A program made the translations under genes and the position numbers. A DNA stretch of 64,000 nucleotides from positions 1 to 64,000 of the forward strand of contig NZ_LOHY01000011.1 in assembly GCF_001559795.1 (NCBI RefSeq), read 5' to 3'. Every line of letters begins with the position of its first letter. Within the stretch, counting starts at the first letter, position 1. Below the pieces are notes generated by a model. It worked only from the letters and a program-made list of their open reading frames with translations, made no database searches and was not told the DNA's origin. Positions 43,505-52,125 of the stretch are shown here, in pieces. Source of the stretch: Pseudostreptobacillus hongkongensis (lineage in GTDB: Bacteria > Fusobacteriota > Fusobacteriia > Fusobacteriales > Leptotrichiaceae).

Positions 43505-44233
43505 ATGCAAGAAATGATAAAAATTGATTATAACGATAATCAAGAAGTTATAGTAAGTGGTCGTGAATTACATGAAAAATTGGAAATTCAATCTCACTAT
43601 AAAGATTGGATAAAAAGAATGTTAGATTATGGGTTTGAAGAAAATAGAGACTTTATAGCTATCGCTCAAAAAAGAGCAACAGCTCAAGGTAATGAAACTA
43701 CATACAATGACCATCTTTTAAAATTAGATACTGCAAAAGAAATATGCATGTTGCAAAGAAATGAAAAAGGTAAAATCTTTAGACAATATTTTATACAAAT
43801 TGAGAAAGATTACAACTCTCCTGAGAAAGTAATGGCAAGAGCTTTGATGTTTGCAGAAAAGAAAATGAATACACTTCAAATTGAAGTTAAAGAACTTCAA
43901 GATAAAATTGAAGCAGATAAACCAAAAATTATATTTGCAGAAGCATTGGAAGTGTCAGATAAGGCTATCCTAATTGGAGAACTTGCAAAGATACTTAAGC
44001 AAAATGGAATTGATATAGGTCAAAATAGGCTTTTTGAATACCTTAGAAAAAATGGTTATTTATGCAATCGTGGAGAACAGTACAACTCTCCTACACAGAG
44101 AGCATTAGAACTTAAATTGTTTGAGATAAAGACAACTACTATAAACAACCCTGACGGTTCAGTAAGAGTAACAAGAACAACAAAAGTAACACCAAAAGGG
44201 CAAAGTTATTTTATAAATCAATTTAAAAAGTAA
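43505..44233 (+). CDS. phage antirepressor (AntA + KilAC domains)
   Basis: A 242-residue protein with two known parts: an N-terminal AntA/AntB domain (VSGRELHEKLEIQSHYKDWI, YNDHLLKLDTAKEICMLQRN) and a C-terminal ANT/KilAC DNA-binding domain (IGELAKILKQNGIDIGQNRL, FEYLRKNGYLCNRGEQYNSP, TKVTPKGQSYFINQF). Such proteins counter the repressor in the lytic switch. AGAAAGGA precedes the ATG. Confidence 0.92.
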   Translation: MQEMIKIDYNDNQEVIVSGRELHEKLEIQSHYKDWIKRMLDYGFEENRDFIAIAQKRATAQGNETTYNDHLLKLDTAKEICMLQRNEKGKIFRQYFIQIEKDYNSPEKVMARALMFAEKKMNTLQIEVKELQDKIEADKPKIIFAEALEVSDKAILIGELAKILKQNGIDIGQNRLFEYLRKNGYLCNRGEQYNSPTQRALELKLFEIKTTTINNPDGSVRVTRTTKVTPKGQSYFINQFKK

Positions 44234-44263
44234 TATAACCCAAAATAAAGAAAGAGGTTGATT

Positions 44264-44464
44264 ATGATTAATATAAATTTTATTTGGAAGTTATTAAAAT
44301 TCCTAATAATTTTCCCCATAGCAGTTAAGTCAACTGTTCAGACAATTGAAATTATCAATATTTTTCTTACATTAAAAGAAGAGGACAAAAGCCCTGTGAC
44401 ATATTTAGTTTTATACATTGCAATTGCCCTTTTAATGATAATTTTTTATATATTATTTAAGTAG
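44264..44464 (+). CDS. small two-span membrane protein, 66 aa
   Basis: Starts at the ATG at 44264 after AAAGAGG; a TTG six bases earlier is less likely. Two hydrophobic segments (FIWKLLKFLIIFPIAV and TYLVLYIAIALLMIIFYILF) flank a short polar loop. Function unknown. Confidence 0.55.
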   Translation: MININFIWKLLKFLIIFPIAVKSTVQTIEIINIFLTLKEEDKSPVTYLVLYIAIALLMIIFYILFK

Positions 44465-44545
44465 TTACAAGCTTCATAAAATGAAAAGTATTACAGAATT
44501 AAATGAGAAAATAAGAAAAGAACTTAAAAAATAATACATAATAGT

Positions 44546-44631
44546 TTGCACTTATAACGGTGCCGTGATGAACTCATTTTAACTCCTTAGATTATTTATA
44601 TATAAAACAACTTTAGGTGTTATAGGTGCAA
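44546..44631. promoter_or_regulatory. 13-bp inverted repeat with 60-base loop
   Basis: TTGCACTTATAAC (44546-44558) and GTTATAGGTGCAA (44619-44631) pair along 13 positions with one mismatch. The gap between the genes ending at 44464 and starting at 44652 has no other content except a tiny 17-codon frame. It may be a structured leader, a recombination site or an operator pair. Confidence 0.45.
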
Positions 44632-44651
44632 GCAAATTTAAAAGAAAGGAT

Positions 44652-44900
44652 ATGATTAATATGTTAGATAAAAGAACTTTAACTGTTCAAGAATGTGCAA
44701 AATTTGTAGGGTTATGTCCTATGACAGTTTCTAAAGGTTTAAGATCAAATACGCTACCTTTTGGAACTGCTATAAGATTGCAACATAAAGATAAAAAGGA
44801 CACATTTAAATATCACATTCCTACTGCAAAAGTTGAGGAATATATGGGAATAAAATATGAAGATTTTTTAAAAAGAAAGGAGCTAGAAAACAATGACTAA
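44652..44900 (+). CDS. small HTH / excisionase-like DNA-binding protein
   Basis: Up to 82 residues; the ATG at 44661 has better spacing from AAAGGA and may be the real start. LTVQECAKFVGLCPMTVSKG and LRSNTLPFGTAIRL form a helix-turn-helix plus wing like small excisionase and MerR-type phage proteins. It could act as Xis or as an early regulator. Confidence 0.65.
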   Translation: MINMLDKRTLTVQECAKFVGLCPMTVSKGLRSNTLPFGTAIRLQHKDKKDTFKYHIPTAKVEEYMGIKYEDFLKRKELENND

Positions 44901-45066
44901 AATACTATTAAATATACTATTTACAATTACTTTTATAATATCATTTATATTTTGCTTTAGTGAAAATATGTTGATTTTTATACTAAGCTTTTTAGGTTTA
45001 GTAATTTCAGTTTGGTGCTTGCATGTTAATAATGTTGATGACGATATCAAAGAAGTTGAAATTTAA
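44893..45066 (+). CDS. small membrane protein, 57 aa
   Basis: Open frame starting within the end of the previous gene (ATGACTAA overlap): MTKILLNILFTITFIISFIF, a second hydrophobic stretch (MLIFILSFLGLVISVWCLHV) and an acidic tail. AAAGGAG lies upstream. Function unknown. Confidence 0.55.
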   Translation: MTKILLNILFTITFIISFIFCFSENMLIFILSFLGLVISVWCLHVNNVDDDIKEVEI

Positions 45067-45094
45067 TAAAAAAGAACTACTAAAAAAGTAGTCC
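45066..45094 (-). terminator. leftward terminator-like hairpin inside the early operon
   Basis: GAACTACT (45074-45081) and AGTAGTCC (45087-45094) pair; the T run follows only on the minus strand. It would stop antisense transcription entering the left half of the early region. Confidence 0.5.
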
Positions 45095-45151
45095 TGTCGT
45101 CGAATTTATACTTAATTTTAACATTAAATTTTTAAAAAGTAAAGGAGTAAA

Positions 45152-45487
45152 ATGGAATTTTATGAGGTATTAGGAACTGAACTTCAATTAATGCTAGATA
45201 TTGAAGAATATATCATTTTAAAAGATTCAGAATTTATATATAAACCATCAAAATATTTATACAATTATTGGAGTTCGAATAATAGTTGTAAAAAAATACT
45301 TAATAAATTTAAAGATTTTGAAAAAGGTATAAAAATTTCTGAATTATATAACAAAATTTTAGAACATTTAAAAAATGAAAATGAGATTGTGATAATATCA
45401 AAAATTGAATATATGTACATGATTAAAGATATACTTAATCATTTACTTAGATTTCACAATTTTAAAACTAGAGAGGTGATCAAATAA
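45152..45487 (+). CDS. phage protein of unknown function, 111 aa
   Basis: Not recognised. A helical, aromatic-rich protein (LQLMLDIEEYIILKDSEFIY, LRFHNFKTREVIK) directly upstream of, and overlapping by one base, the exonuclease gene. AAAGGAG precedes the ATG. Its place suggests a recombination accessory. Confidence 0.6.
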   Translation: MEFYEVLGTELQLMLDIEEYIILKDSEFIYKPSKYLYNYWSSNNSCKKILNKFKDFEKGIKISELYNKILEHLKNENEIVIISKIEYMYMIKDILNHLLRFHNFKTREVIK

Positions 45488-46497
45488 TGGAAATTATAGA
45501 TATAAAAGAAATTCTTTTAAATAAAGAAACTGAAGTTTTAGATTTTAATAATAAAGAAGATTGGGATATTTTAAGATCTAAAGGTGTTGGTGGTTCAGAT
45601 ATAGGTGCTATCTTAGGTGTTAATAAATATAGAGGTATTGTAGATGTATATCTTTCAAAAGTAGAAAATCAAAAAACACCTGAAAATAATGCAATGTATT
45701 TTGGTACTAAGTTAGAACCTTTAATTCGTTCAGAATTTGAAGAAAGACATATTGGAGCATATAAAGTATACACTACTGATAAATCACTTAAATTTGGAAT
45801 TTTAAGGGCTAATTTAGATGGTGTGATTTATGATGAATTAAATAAAAAATATGGTGTACTTGAAATTAAAACTGCTAATCAATTTGTAAAAAACGAATGG
45901 GAAAATGGAACTATTCCACAAAGTTATTATGCACAGGTTCAACACTATTTAGCTGTTACTGGTTTTGATTTTGGAATTATAGCTGTATTAATTGGTGGTA
46001 ACGAATACAAGGAATTCTATATCGAAAGAAATGAATTAGATATTGAAATAATAATCAATGCTGCAAATGATTTTTGGAATACTTATGTTGTACCAAAAGA
46101 AATGCCTTTTGCTGATGGTTCTAATGCTTATGCTGAATATCAAAGTGAAAGATTATCTAAAATGCAAGAACAAGGAATTACTTTAGAACTAGACAACACT
46201 ACTGAAGAACTTATATCTAAAAGGCAAGCGCTTAAAAATGAATTAGATAATTTAGAAAATGAAATAAAAACAATAGACCAACAACTAAAAGAAGAACTAA
46301 TAAATAATGCTTGTAAAAAAGGAGAAAGTCCAAAATACAAAGTAAGTTTAGTTGTAATGAATAGAACTAAAACTAATACTAAAGAATTTGAAAAACAATA
46401 TAAAGACTTGATAAACGAATACAAAGAAAAAGAAAAAGAATTTAAAGAAACATATCAAACTAATTACTTAAAAATAACTGAAAAGGAGATTAACTAA
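45487..46497 (+). CDS. YqaJ-family viral exonuclease
   Basis: A 336-residue lambda-exonuclease-like nuclease. N-terminal GVGGSDIGAILGVNKYRGI, catalytic carboxylates in FGILRANLDGVIYDE and GVLEIKTAN, and QHYLAVTGFDFGIIAVL are diagnostic. The last third is a coiled coil. Paired with RecT two bases downstream, it resects DNA ends for single-strand annealing. Confidence 0.93.
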   Translation: MEIIDIKEILLNKETEVLDFNNKEDWDILRSKGVGGSDIGAILGVNKYRGIVDVYLSKVENQKTPENNAMYFGTKLEPLIRSEFEERHIGAYKVYTTDKSLKFGILRANLDGVIYDELNKKYGVLEIKTANQFVKNEWENGTIPQSYYAQVQHYLAVTGFDFGIIAVLIGGNEYKEFYIERNELDIEIIINAANDFWNTYVVPKEMPFADGSNAYAEYQSERLSKMQEQGITLELDNTTEELISKRQALKNELDNLENEIKTIDQQLKEELINNACKKGESPKYKVSLVVMNRTKTNTKEFEKQYKDLINEYKEKEKEFKETYQTNYLKITEKEIN

Positions 46498-46499
46498 CT

Positions 46500-47357
46500 A
46501 TGGAAATGGCAAGAAATTCATTAGCAACAACAACTAAGAACAATACAGGAGTATCTACTACTAATAAGAAAAAAGAAAAAACTATATATGATGTAATACA
46601 ATCAATGCAACCACAATTTGAGATTGCTCTACCTAATCATATAAATACTGAAAGATTTGTAAGAGTTGCTTTAACTACTATTAGACAAAACCCTAAACTT
46701 GCAACTTGCAAAAAAGAAAGTTTGCTTGGTGCTTTGATGGTATCAGCTCAACTAGGACTTGAACCTGGAATTTTAGGTCAAGCATACATAATTCCTTATG
46801 GAACAGAAGCACAATTCCAAATAGGTTATAAAGGTATGATTGAACTTTTAAGACGGAGTGGTCAACTAAGTGATATATATGCTTATCCTGTTTATGAAAA
46901 CGACGAATTTGAAATTCAATACGGACTTGAAAGAAACTTAATTCATAAACCTAATTTTGAAAATCGTGGTAATCCTATTGGATATTACTCAGTTGCTATA
47001 CTAAAAGATAATACAAAAGCATTTAACTATATGACTGTTAAAGAAATTGAAGAACATAGAGATAAATACTCTAAAGCTGCTAAAAGTTCAATAAGTCCTT
47101 GGAAAAGTGATTTTAACTCAATGGCACTTAAAACTGTAATAAAACAAATGCTTAAATACTTGCCTATTTCAGTTGAATGGTTAGAAAAAACTGAAAAAGA
47201 CGAAAAAGTATATAACTTAAATTCTGAAAGTAATACTGCTAAAGATACTACTATATTTGAAGAACCTATAGATGTTACAGAAGATATTATTGAAGAAGCA
47301 GAAACTGTTGAAGAAAATATAAATGAAGAAACAGGAGAAATGATAGAAAATGATTAA
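46500..47357 (+). CDS. recT: RecT single-strand annealing protein
   Basis: 285 residues with the RecT core: RFVRVALTTIRQNPKLATCK, ESLLGALMVSAQLGLEPGIL, AYIIPYGTEAQFQIGYKGMI, ELLRRSGQLSDIYAYPVYEN and the WKSDFNSMALKTVIKQMLKY end. The acidic C-terminal tail is common in the family. It works with the preceding YqaJ exonuclease and the SSB that overlaps its end. Confidence 0.97.
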   Translation: MEMARNSLATTTKNNTGVSTTNKKKEKTIYDVIQSMQPQFEIALPNHINTERFVRVALTTIRQNPKLATCKKESLLGALMVSAQLGLEPGILGQAYIIPYGTEAQFQIGYKGMIELLRRSGQLSDIYAYPVYENDEFEIQYGLERNLIHKPNFENRGNPIGYYSVAILKDNTKAFNYMTVKEIEEHRDKYSKAAKSSISPWKSDFNSMALKTVIKQMLKYLPISVEWLEKTEKDEKVYNLNSESNTAKDTTIFEEPIDVTEDIIEEAETVEENINEETGEMIEND

Positions 47358-47775
47358 TGTAGTTACTTTAATGGGAAGATTTACTAAAGATCCAGAACTT
47401 ACATGGACACAATCAGGGAAAACTTATGTTAGATTTTCTCTTGCTGTTCAAAGGGATAGCGATAGAGAAGAAGCTGATTTCATAAATTGTGTTGCTTGGA
47501 ATAAAACAGCTGAACTTATATCTCAATACTTTGCAAAAGGAATAAGAATTTTAATTGAAGGTAGGCTTAATGTAAGTAGTTATGAGAAAAATGGAGAAAC
47601 TAGATACTCAACAGATGTAGTTGTAAATAAAATTCATTTTGTTGATTATCGTAGTGAAGAAAGTTCTAACAATAATACTACTAATGAAACAACAAGTAAA
47701 ACTACTAAATATACCTCTCAGTCTAATTCTACAGGAGAAAATATAATTGAAGATGAAGATGATTTCCCGTTTTAA
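47350..47775 (+). CDS. ssb: single-stranded DNA-binding protein
   Basis: A 141-residue SSB with the OB-fold start MINVVTLMGRFTKDPELTWT, VRFSLAVQRDSDREEADFIN and ILIEGRLNVSSYEKNGETRY. A Ser/Thr/Asn-rich linker leads to the acidic tip EDEDDFPF that recruits host repair and replication proteins. It overlaps RecT by eight bases. Confidence 0.97.
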   Translation: MINVVTLMGRFTKDPELTWTQSGKTYVRFSLAVQRDSDREEADFINCVAWNKTAELISQYFAKGIRILIEGRLNVSSYEKNGETRYSTDVVVNKIHFVDYRSEESSNNNTTNETTSKTTKYTSQSNSTGENIIEDEDDFPF

Positions 47776-47803
47776 AAAATCTAAAGTTTGGGAGGATTAG
47801 GCA

Positions 47804-48118
47804 ATGAATGAAGAAGAGAAGATAGATTTGAGCACTTTTTATAAGTTGCCTAAAAATCTTTTTAAAAAATGGTGTGATAATGAAATCAGTTCTAATTCTA
47901 TTAAAATATTGATTAAATTAATAGATATGTATAGAGTTTTTAAAAGTGAAGATAAAACTTTAAAACTATCATATAATACTATATTTATAAAATTGGGAAT
48001 AACAAATAAAAATACAATTTCAAAATCTCTAAAAGAACTAGAAACTTTAGGATATTTAAAAATAGAAAAAGCAGAAAAAGGTAAACCAAGTAAGTATCGT
48101 TTAAATATAAAAGAATAA
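47804..48118 (+). CDS. winged-helix replication protein (initiator-like)
   Basis: A 104-residue winged helix: a short N-terminal helix (STFYKLPKNLFKKWCDNEIS), then SSNSIKILIKLIDMYRVFKS, KLSYNTIFIKLGITNKNTIS and KELETLGYLKIEKAEKGKPS. Such proteins lie just upstream of DnaC-like loaders and act as replisome organisers. It is a candidate binder of the iterons, though that is inference. GGGAGG precedes the ATG. Confidence 0.65.
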   Translation: MNEEEKIDLSTFYKLPKNLFKKWCDNEISSNSIKILIKLIDMYRVFKSEDKTLKLSYNTIFIKLGITNKNTISKSLKELETLGYLKIEKAEKGKPSKYRLNIKE

Positions 48119-48139
48119 AATAAATAGGTGATAAATAAT

Positions 48140-48817
48140 ATGAGATATAAAAAAATTGGTTATTATGATGAAAATGGTGAAGAAAAATATTATACTGAAG
48201 ATTTAAAATCTTATATAACCCCTGCCCTATTTTTATCAGATGAAAAAACCAAAGAACATACTTTTGAGCGTTGGCACGAACGACAAGGAGATAAATATAG
48301 AAACTTTGCAAACTATTGTATAAACTTTGAAAAAGCAAGAAATCAAGGTATTGGCTTTATTTTAAGTGGTGAATGTGGAACTGGTAAAACATACGTGGCT
48401 GATTGTATTTATAATGCTTTAAAAGATAAATACCTAGTTTGTAAATCAAGTTTAGCTACTATGCTTAATTTAATAACTAAAGATTTTGGAAACGCTAAAC
48501 CTTATAAAATAAATAATTTAATTGATGACCTACTTAGATTAGATTTAATAATTTTTGATGATTTAGGTAATGAAAAAATTGAGAACGAATGGATAAAAGG
48601 GCTTGTATTTGATATATTTGATACTCTATATCGTAATAAAATACCTTTCGTGATAACAACTAATTTAAATAGTAATCAATTAAAAGAACATTTAAAAATT
48701 AAGGATAGTTTAAAGATATATGATCGTATTAGAGAAGTATGCAAAGGTTATAACTACAATAATTTAAAAAATATGAGATATAACAAAAATAATAGAAATT
48801 TTGAGGAGATATTTTAA
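48140..48817 (+). CDS. DnaC/DnaI-like helicase loader
   Basis: About 225 residues from the ATG at 48140 (AGGTGA upstream; a GTG at 48128 is less likely). An AAA+ ATPase with Walker A GECGTGKT, Walker B LIIFDDLGNE, and sensor/arginine region VITTNLNSNQLKEHLKIKD then IYDRIREVCK. It should load the host replicative helicase at the phage origin. Confidence 0.9.
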   Translation: MRYKKIGYYDENGEEKYYTEDLKSYITPALFLSDEKTKEHTFERWHERQGDKYRNFANYCINFEKARNQGIGFILSGECGTGKTYVADCIYNALKDKYLVCKSSLATMLNLITKDFGNAKPYKINNLIDDLLRLDLIIFDDLGNEKIENEWIKGLVFDIFDTLYRNKIPFVITTNLNSNQLKEHLKIKDSLKIYDRIREVCKGYNYNNLKNMRYNKNNRNFEEIF

Positions 48818-49047
48818 TGACATTAATTGATGATAAAGGTAAAAAAATAAATATAGATTTAAGCAATATAGAAACTTTAAATACTACTATTAATTGCAAA
48901 AATAATAAAGTAATATTTTTGACAGTTCAATTTAAATCTGATGGTAAATTTTACAGATTTAATGATTATAACAATGTTGATTTAATTAAAAATTTATATC
49001 AAATGCTTAAATATACTAAAGATGTAAATGAGGTCAATAATGATTAA
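48817..49047 (+). CDS. small phage protein, 76 aa, unknown
   Basis: Not recognised. A beta-rich acidic protein (NKVIFLTVQFKSDGKFYRFN) whose start overlaps the stop of the loader gene by one base. Its end overlaps the RusA gene. Confidence 0.55.
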   Translation: MTLIDDKGKKINIDLSNIETLNTTINCKNNKVIFLTVQFKSDGKFYRFNDYNNVDLIKNLYQMLKYTKDVNEVNND

Positions 49048-49462
49048 ACTTAAAGGCAATGTACCTAGCTCTAAAAATTCAAAACAATGGACAGGAACTA
49101 CTTTAATTGCAAGTAAAACTGTTAGAAATTATTTAAAAGATTATGAGTTTCAATATGATATTTTTAGAAATGATTTTAAAAAGTTATTATTAGGTAAAGA
49201 AAAACCATATTTTATTGGTTTCTATTTTATCAGAGATAGTAAAAGAAAATTTGATTATCACAATGCAGTTCAACTACCCTTTGATTTAATGGTCAAACAT
49301 GGTTGGATAGATGATGATAATATCACTGAAGTTAATGGAATTAATTTAGGTTATGAAGTTGATAAACATAATACAGGTGTGATAATTACTGTATTAGATA
49401 ACGATTTTAAAAATGAAATAGATAAAGTTTTAGAAAGGATAAAAAATGATAAAGTTAGATAA
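49040..49462 (+). CDS. rusA: RusA-family Holliday junction resolvase
   Basis: About 140 residues from the ATG at 49040 (GAGGT upstream). The family hallmarks are the N-terminal KLKGNVPSSKNSKQW, and the acidic metal-binding cluster KFDYHNAVQLPFDLM and WIDDDNITEVNGINLGYEVD. It resolves branched recombination and replication intermediates before packaging. Confidence 0.9.
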   Translation: MIKLKGNVPSSKNSKQWTGTTLIASKTVRNYLKDYEFQYDIFRNDFKKLLLGKEKPYFIGFYFIRDSKRKFDYHNAVQLPFDLMVKHGWIDDDNITEVNGINLGYEVDKHNTGVIITVLDNDFKNEIDKVLERIKNDKVR

Positions 49463-49673
49463 TATAAAGAACTCTTTTCACTTAGTCGGTAAAACGCTAA
49501 GAAATAAAACTACTAACGAAGTACATTTTGTAGAGAATTTACACATAAATAAATACTTTAATAGTTCAGACCCTATCAGATTTAGATTTATAAATGATCA
49601 GTCTGTTGCTTTCATTTCAGGAACTAAAGAAGAAGTTTTAAAGCAACTATTAAATTTTGAGGTAGTAAGATGA
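49446..49673 (+). CDS. small phage protein, 75 aa, unknown
   Basis: Not recognised. Beta-rich (SFHLVGKTLRNKTTNEVHFV, RFRFINDQSVAFISGTKEEV). AAAGGATAA precedes the ATG. It overlaps both neighbours, so it is part of a tightly coupled operon. Confidence 0.55.
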   Translation: MIKLDNIKNSFHLVGKTLRNKTTNEVHFVENLHINKYFNSSDPIRFRFINDQSVAFISGTKEEVLKQLLNFEVVR

Positions 49674-49969
49674 GTGATGTAATTTATGAAGATAAATACT
49701 TTGAAAAGAGATTTAGAGTTGGAACATGTTATATGGGTTTAATAGAAATAATTGAAAAAGGTCGTGGAGATTTAACGAAAGATATTATAGAGTTATTTGA
49801 GATGTTAAATCTATATGATAATAAAATAAGAAATATTGAAGTTGAAGAATCGATATATGAAAGTGCTGTAGTATGTAGAAAGTATTATTTAAACCATCAA
49901 ATGAATAAAGAAGCTAATAACTGTAGAATGATTAAGGAATACATAAGCAAACTATTAGGGAGGATATAG
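49670..49969 (+). CDS. phage protein, 99 aa, unknown
   Basis: Not recognised. An acidic helical protein (LTKDIIELFEMLNLYDNKIR, YYLNHQMNKEANNCRMIKEY). GAGGT lies before the ATG. It overlaps the methylase gene by one base. Confidence 0.55.
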   Translation: MSDVIYEDKYFEKRFRVGTCYMGLIEIIEKGRGDLTKDIIELFEMLNLYDNKIRNIEVEESIYESAVVCRKYYLNHQMNKEANNCRMIKEYISKLLGRI

Positions 49970-50883
49970 TGAGACAGTTAAAAGAACATAATAATAGAAT
50001 GATTGCTAAAAAGAATGTTGAATATATTACGGGTCAAGAATTAAGGTTATATTTAGCTGAAAAAGTTAAAAAATATTTAGGTGAGGATCCTATCATAGTA
50101 TTTGATGGTGCTGTTGGTTCTGGTCAGTTAGAGCAATATATAAACATTTCTAAACTATACGGTTTAGATATACAAGAAATGGCAGTAAATACAGCAAAAG
50201 AAAACTATGAAAATTCTGATATAGAATGTAAGTCATTTTTTGAATATGATAGAAATGATTTTATTGCAGATTGTGTAATTATGAATCCACCGTTTTCAAT
50301 CCCATTCAAACAACTCAGCGAGATTGAACAAGAAAATATAAAATCAGAATTTACTTGGAAAAAATCAGGAAAAGTAGATGATATATTCATATTAAAATCA
50401 TTGAAATATACTAAAAGATATGGATTTTATATAGCATTTCCAGGAATAAGTTATAGAAGAGATGAAGCTAAAATGAGAGAACTTATAGGAAATCAATTAG
50501 TTGAGTTAAATATGATTGAAAATGCTTTTACTGATACAAGTATATCTGTAATATTTTTAGTAATTGATAAGGAAAAAGTAACAGATGAAGTATATAGCGA
50601 ATTATATGATTGTAAATCTAATGAAATAAAAGCAAGTACTACGATTAAACTTGAAAATGATAGATGGGAATATGCAAGAGAAGAAGAAAAGAAAGAAGTT
50701 ATTGATATAGAGGAAGTTCAAGAAAAATTATTCAATAGTTTATCGACTAATATAGTTAATCATTTTAAAGTGAAACAAGTACTTAAAGAGATAAGACCAC
50801 AACCAATAAAAGATGAATTAAGAGCATTATATATAATTATAAAAAGACTAATGATAGAAGAAGGTATAGAAGATGAAATATAG
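49969..50883 (+). CDS. HsdM-like N6-adenine DNA methyltransferase
   Basis: A 304-residue methylase with GTG start after GGGAGGATATA. It has a helical N-terminal HsdM-like segment, motif I IVFDGAVGSGQLEQY, the catalytic motif IV IMNPPFSIPF, and a C-terminal helical domain. It is much shorter than chromosomal HsdM (about 500 residues). It overlaps a half-size specificity subunit by 11 bases, and no restriction subunit is nearby. It probably modifies phage DNA against host restriction. Confidence 0.85.
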   Translation: MRQLKEHNNRMIAKKNVEYITGQELRLYLAEKVKKYLGEDPIIVFDGAVGSGQLEQYINISKLYGLDIQEMAVNTAKENYENSDIECKSFFEYDRNDFIADCVIMNPPFSIPFKQLSEIEQENIKSEFTWKKSGKVDDIFILKSLKYTKRYGFYIAFPGISYRRDEAKMRELIGNQLVELNMIENAFTDTSISVIFLVIDKEKVTDEVYSELYDCKSNEIKASTTIKLENDRWEYAREEEKKEVIDIEEVQEKLFNSLSTNIVNHFKVKQVLKEIRPQPIKDELRALYIIIKRLMIEEGIEDEI

Positions 50884-51406
50884 ATTAGGGGATGTATGTG
50901 AGATTAAAGCACATGAATCAACTTTAACTAAAAAGCAACTTGAAGAAACAAAAGATGGAGCTTATCCCGTAATTGGAGGAGGTGCTGAGTATAAAGGATA
51001 CTATACAGAATATACACACGATGGAGATTTAGTAACGATTAGTTCAGCAGGTAGTCCTGGAATAGTTAAATATCATGAAGGGCCGATCTATGCTGATAAA
51101 GTTATAACTATAATTCCTAAAAATGAAATAATAACAATATATCCTAAATATTTATATTACATATTAGGTACTAAATACCCAGAAATTAAAGCAAGGATAA
51201 GCGGAACAACTATTAAAAGTATTTATCCAAAGGACTTGATGGATTTAAAAATAAATATACCGCCTTTACCTAAACAGTTATTAATAACTGAAAAAGTAGA
51301 TTTGGCTTATAGTATGCAACCCAATTTAGAAAATGATATAGAGTTAATGAATAAAATGAAAAAATATTATACAGAACTTATGTTAGAATCGTTAGGTGGA
51401 ATTTAA
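50873..51406 (+). CDS. half-size HsdS-like specificity subunit
   Basis: A 177-residue protein with a single target-recognition domain (YRLGDVCEIKAHESTLTKKQ, AYPVIGGGAEYKGYYTEYTH, ISSAGSPGIVKYHEGPIYAD, MDLKINIPPLPKQLLI) and one C-terminal helix. Full HsdS proteins carry two such units. Half subunits work as dimers and then recognise palindromic bipartite sites. Co-translated with the HsdM-like gene. Confidence 0.88.
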   Translation: MKYRLGDVCEIKAHESTLTKKQLEETKDGAYPVIGGGAEYKGYYTEYTHDGDLVTISSAGSPGIVKYHEGPIYADKVITIIPKNEIITIYPKYLYYILGTKYPEIKARISGTTIKSIYPKDLMDLKINIPPLPKQLLITEKVDLAYSMQPNLENDIELMNKMKKYYTELMLESLGGI

Positions 51407-51429
51407 AAAACAAAAAAGGAGAATAAGTA

Positions 51430-51663
51430 ATGGAAGAAGAAATAAAAAATAATATTGAATTACCAAATCATTATGACTGGAATTTACCTATAAAAAGTAA
51501 AACTGTTATTGATGAGGTTATAAAAGATTTAAAAGGAAATGTTGCTTTTAATATAGGTAATGCTCTTAAATATATCATTAGGCATAATAAAAAAAATGGT
51601 GTAGAAGATTTAAAAAAAGCTATTCAATATTTAAAATGGACTGTAGAAGAAATGGAAAAGTAA
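51430..51663 (+). CDS. DUF3310 (SaV-like) protein
   Basis: A 77-residue protein with the DUF3310 pattern: N-terminal LPNHYDW, FNIGNALKYIIRHNKKNGVE and DLKKAIQYLKWTVEE. Common in phage early regions; suggested link to nucleotide metabolism, no proven function. AAAAAGGAG precedes the ATG. Confidence 0.85.
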   Translation: MEEEIKNNIELPNHYDWNLPIKSKTVIDEVIKDLKGNVAFNIGNALKYIIRHNKKNGVEDLKKAIQYLKWTVEEMEK

Positions 51664-51693
51664 TATAAATAAAATTAAAAGGAGAGTACAACT

Positions 51694-52125
51694 ATGAGTT
51701 ATAACATAACTAAAAAAGAATTGATTGAAATGATTAGAGTAGGAAATATTGAAAAGTTACTTTACTATAATCAACCTATTAAAATAATTGAAAGAGTTAT
51801 ATTAGATAAATATGATTTCATTCTTTTAACTAATGAAATGGGCTTTAAAATGGTAAATTTAAATAAATATGAAGATGAGCAATTTATGTACGAATTTAAA
51901 ACATTTGAAAGAAAAAGATATGAAGAATATTATTATATTTATCCTATTGAGTCTCTTTCAGAATTAAGTATATGTAAGAAAAAAGATAATAAAAGTATCT
52001 TTAATTATTATGATTTTGAAAGCGGAAATTACTTTGAAACTGAAGAACAAGCAAAGGCAGTATTAAAAGATATTAAATCTATTTTTGATAAAGTAAAAAA
52101 AGGAGAGTATGATTATGAGAGTTAG
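51694..52125 (+). CDS. phage protein with C-terminal TEEQA motif, 143 aa
   Basis: Function unknown. The N-terminus is helical (YNITKKELIEMIRVGNIEKL). The C-terminus YFETEEQAKAVLKDIKSIFD KVKKGEYD type pattern is shared with the next gene, so the two are paralogues. AAAGGAGAG precedes the ATG. Confidence 0.65.
   Translation: MSYNITKKELIEMIRVGNIEKLLYYNQPIKIIERVILDKYDFILLTNEMGFKMVNLNKYEDEQFMYEFKTFERKRYEEYYYIYPIESLSELSICKKKDNKSIFNYYDFESGNYFETEEQAKAVLKDIKSIFDKVKKGEYDYES

Noticed and set aside
44481-44534. 17-codon frame MKSITELNEKIRKELKK
   Set aside because: Too short to support without conservation and has no clear ribosome site.
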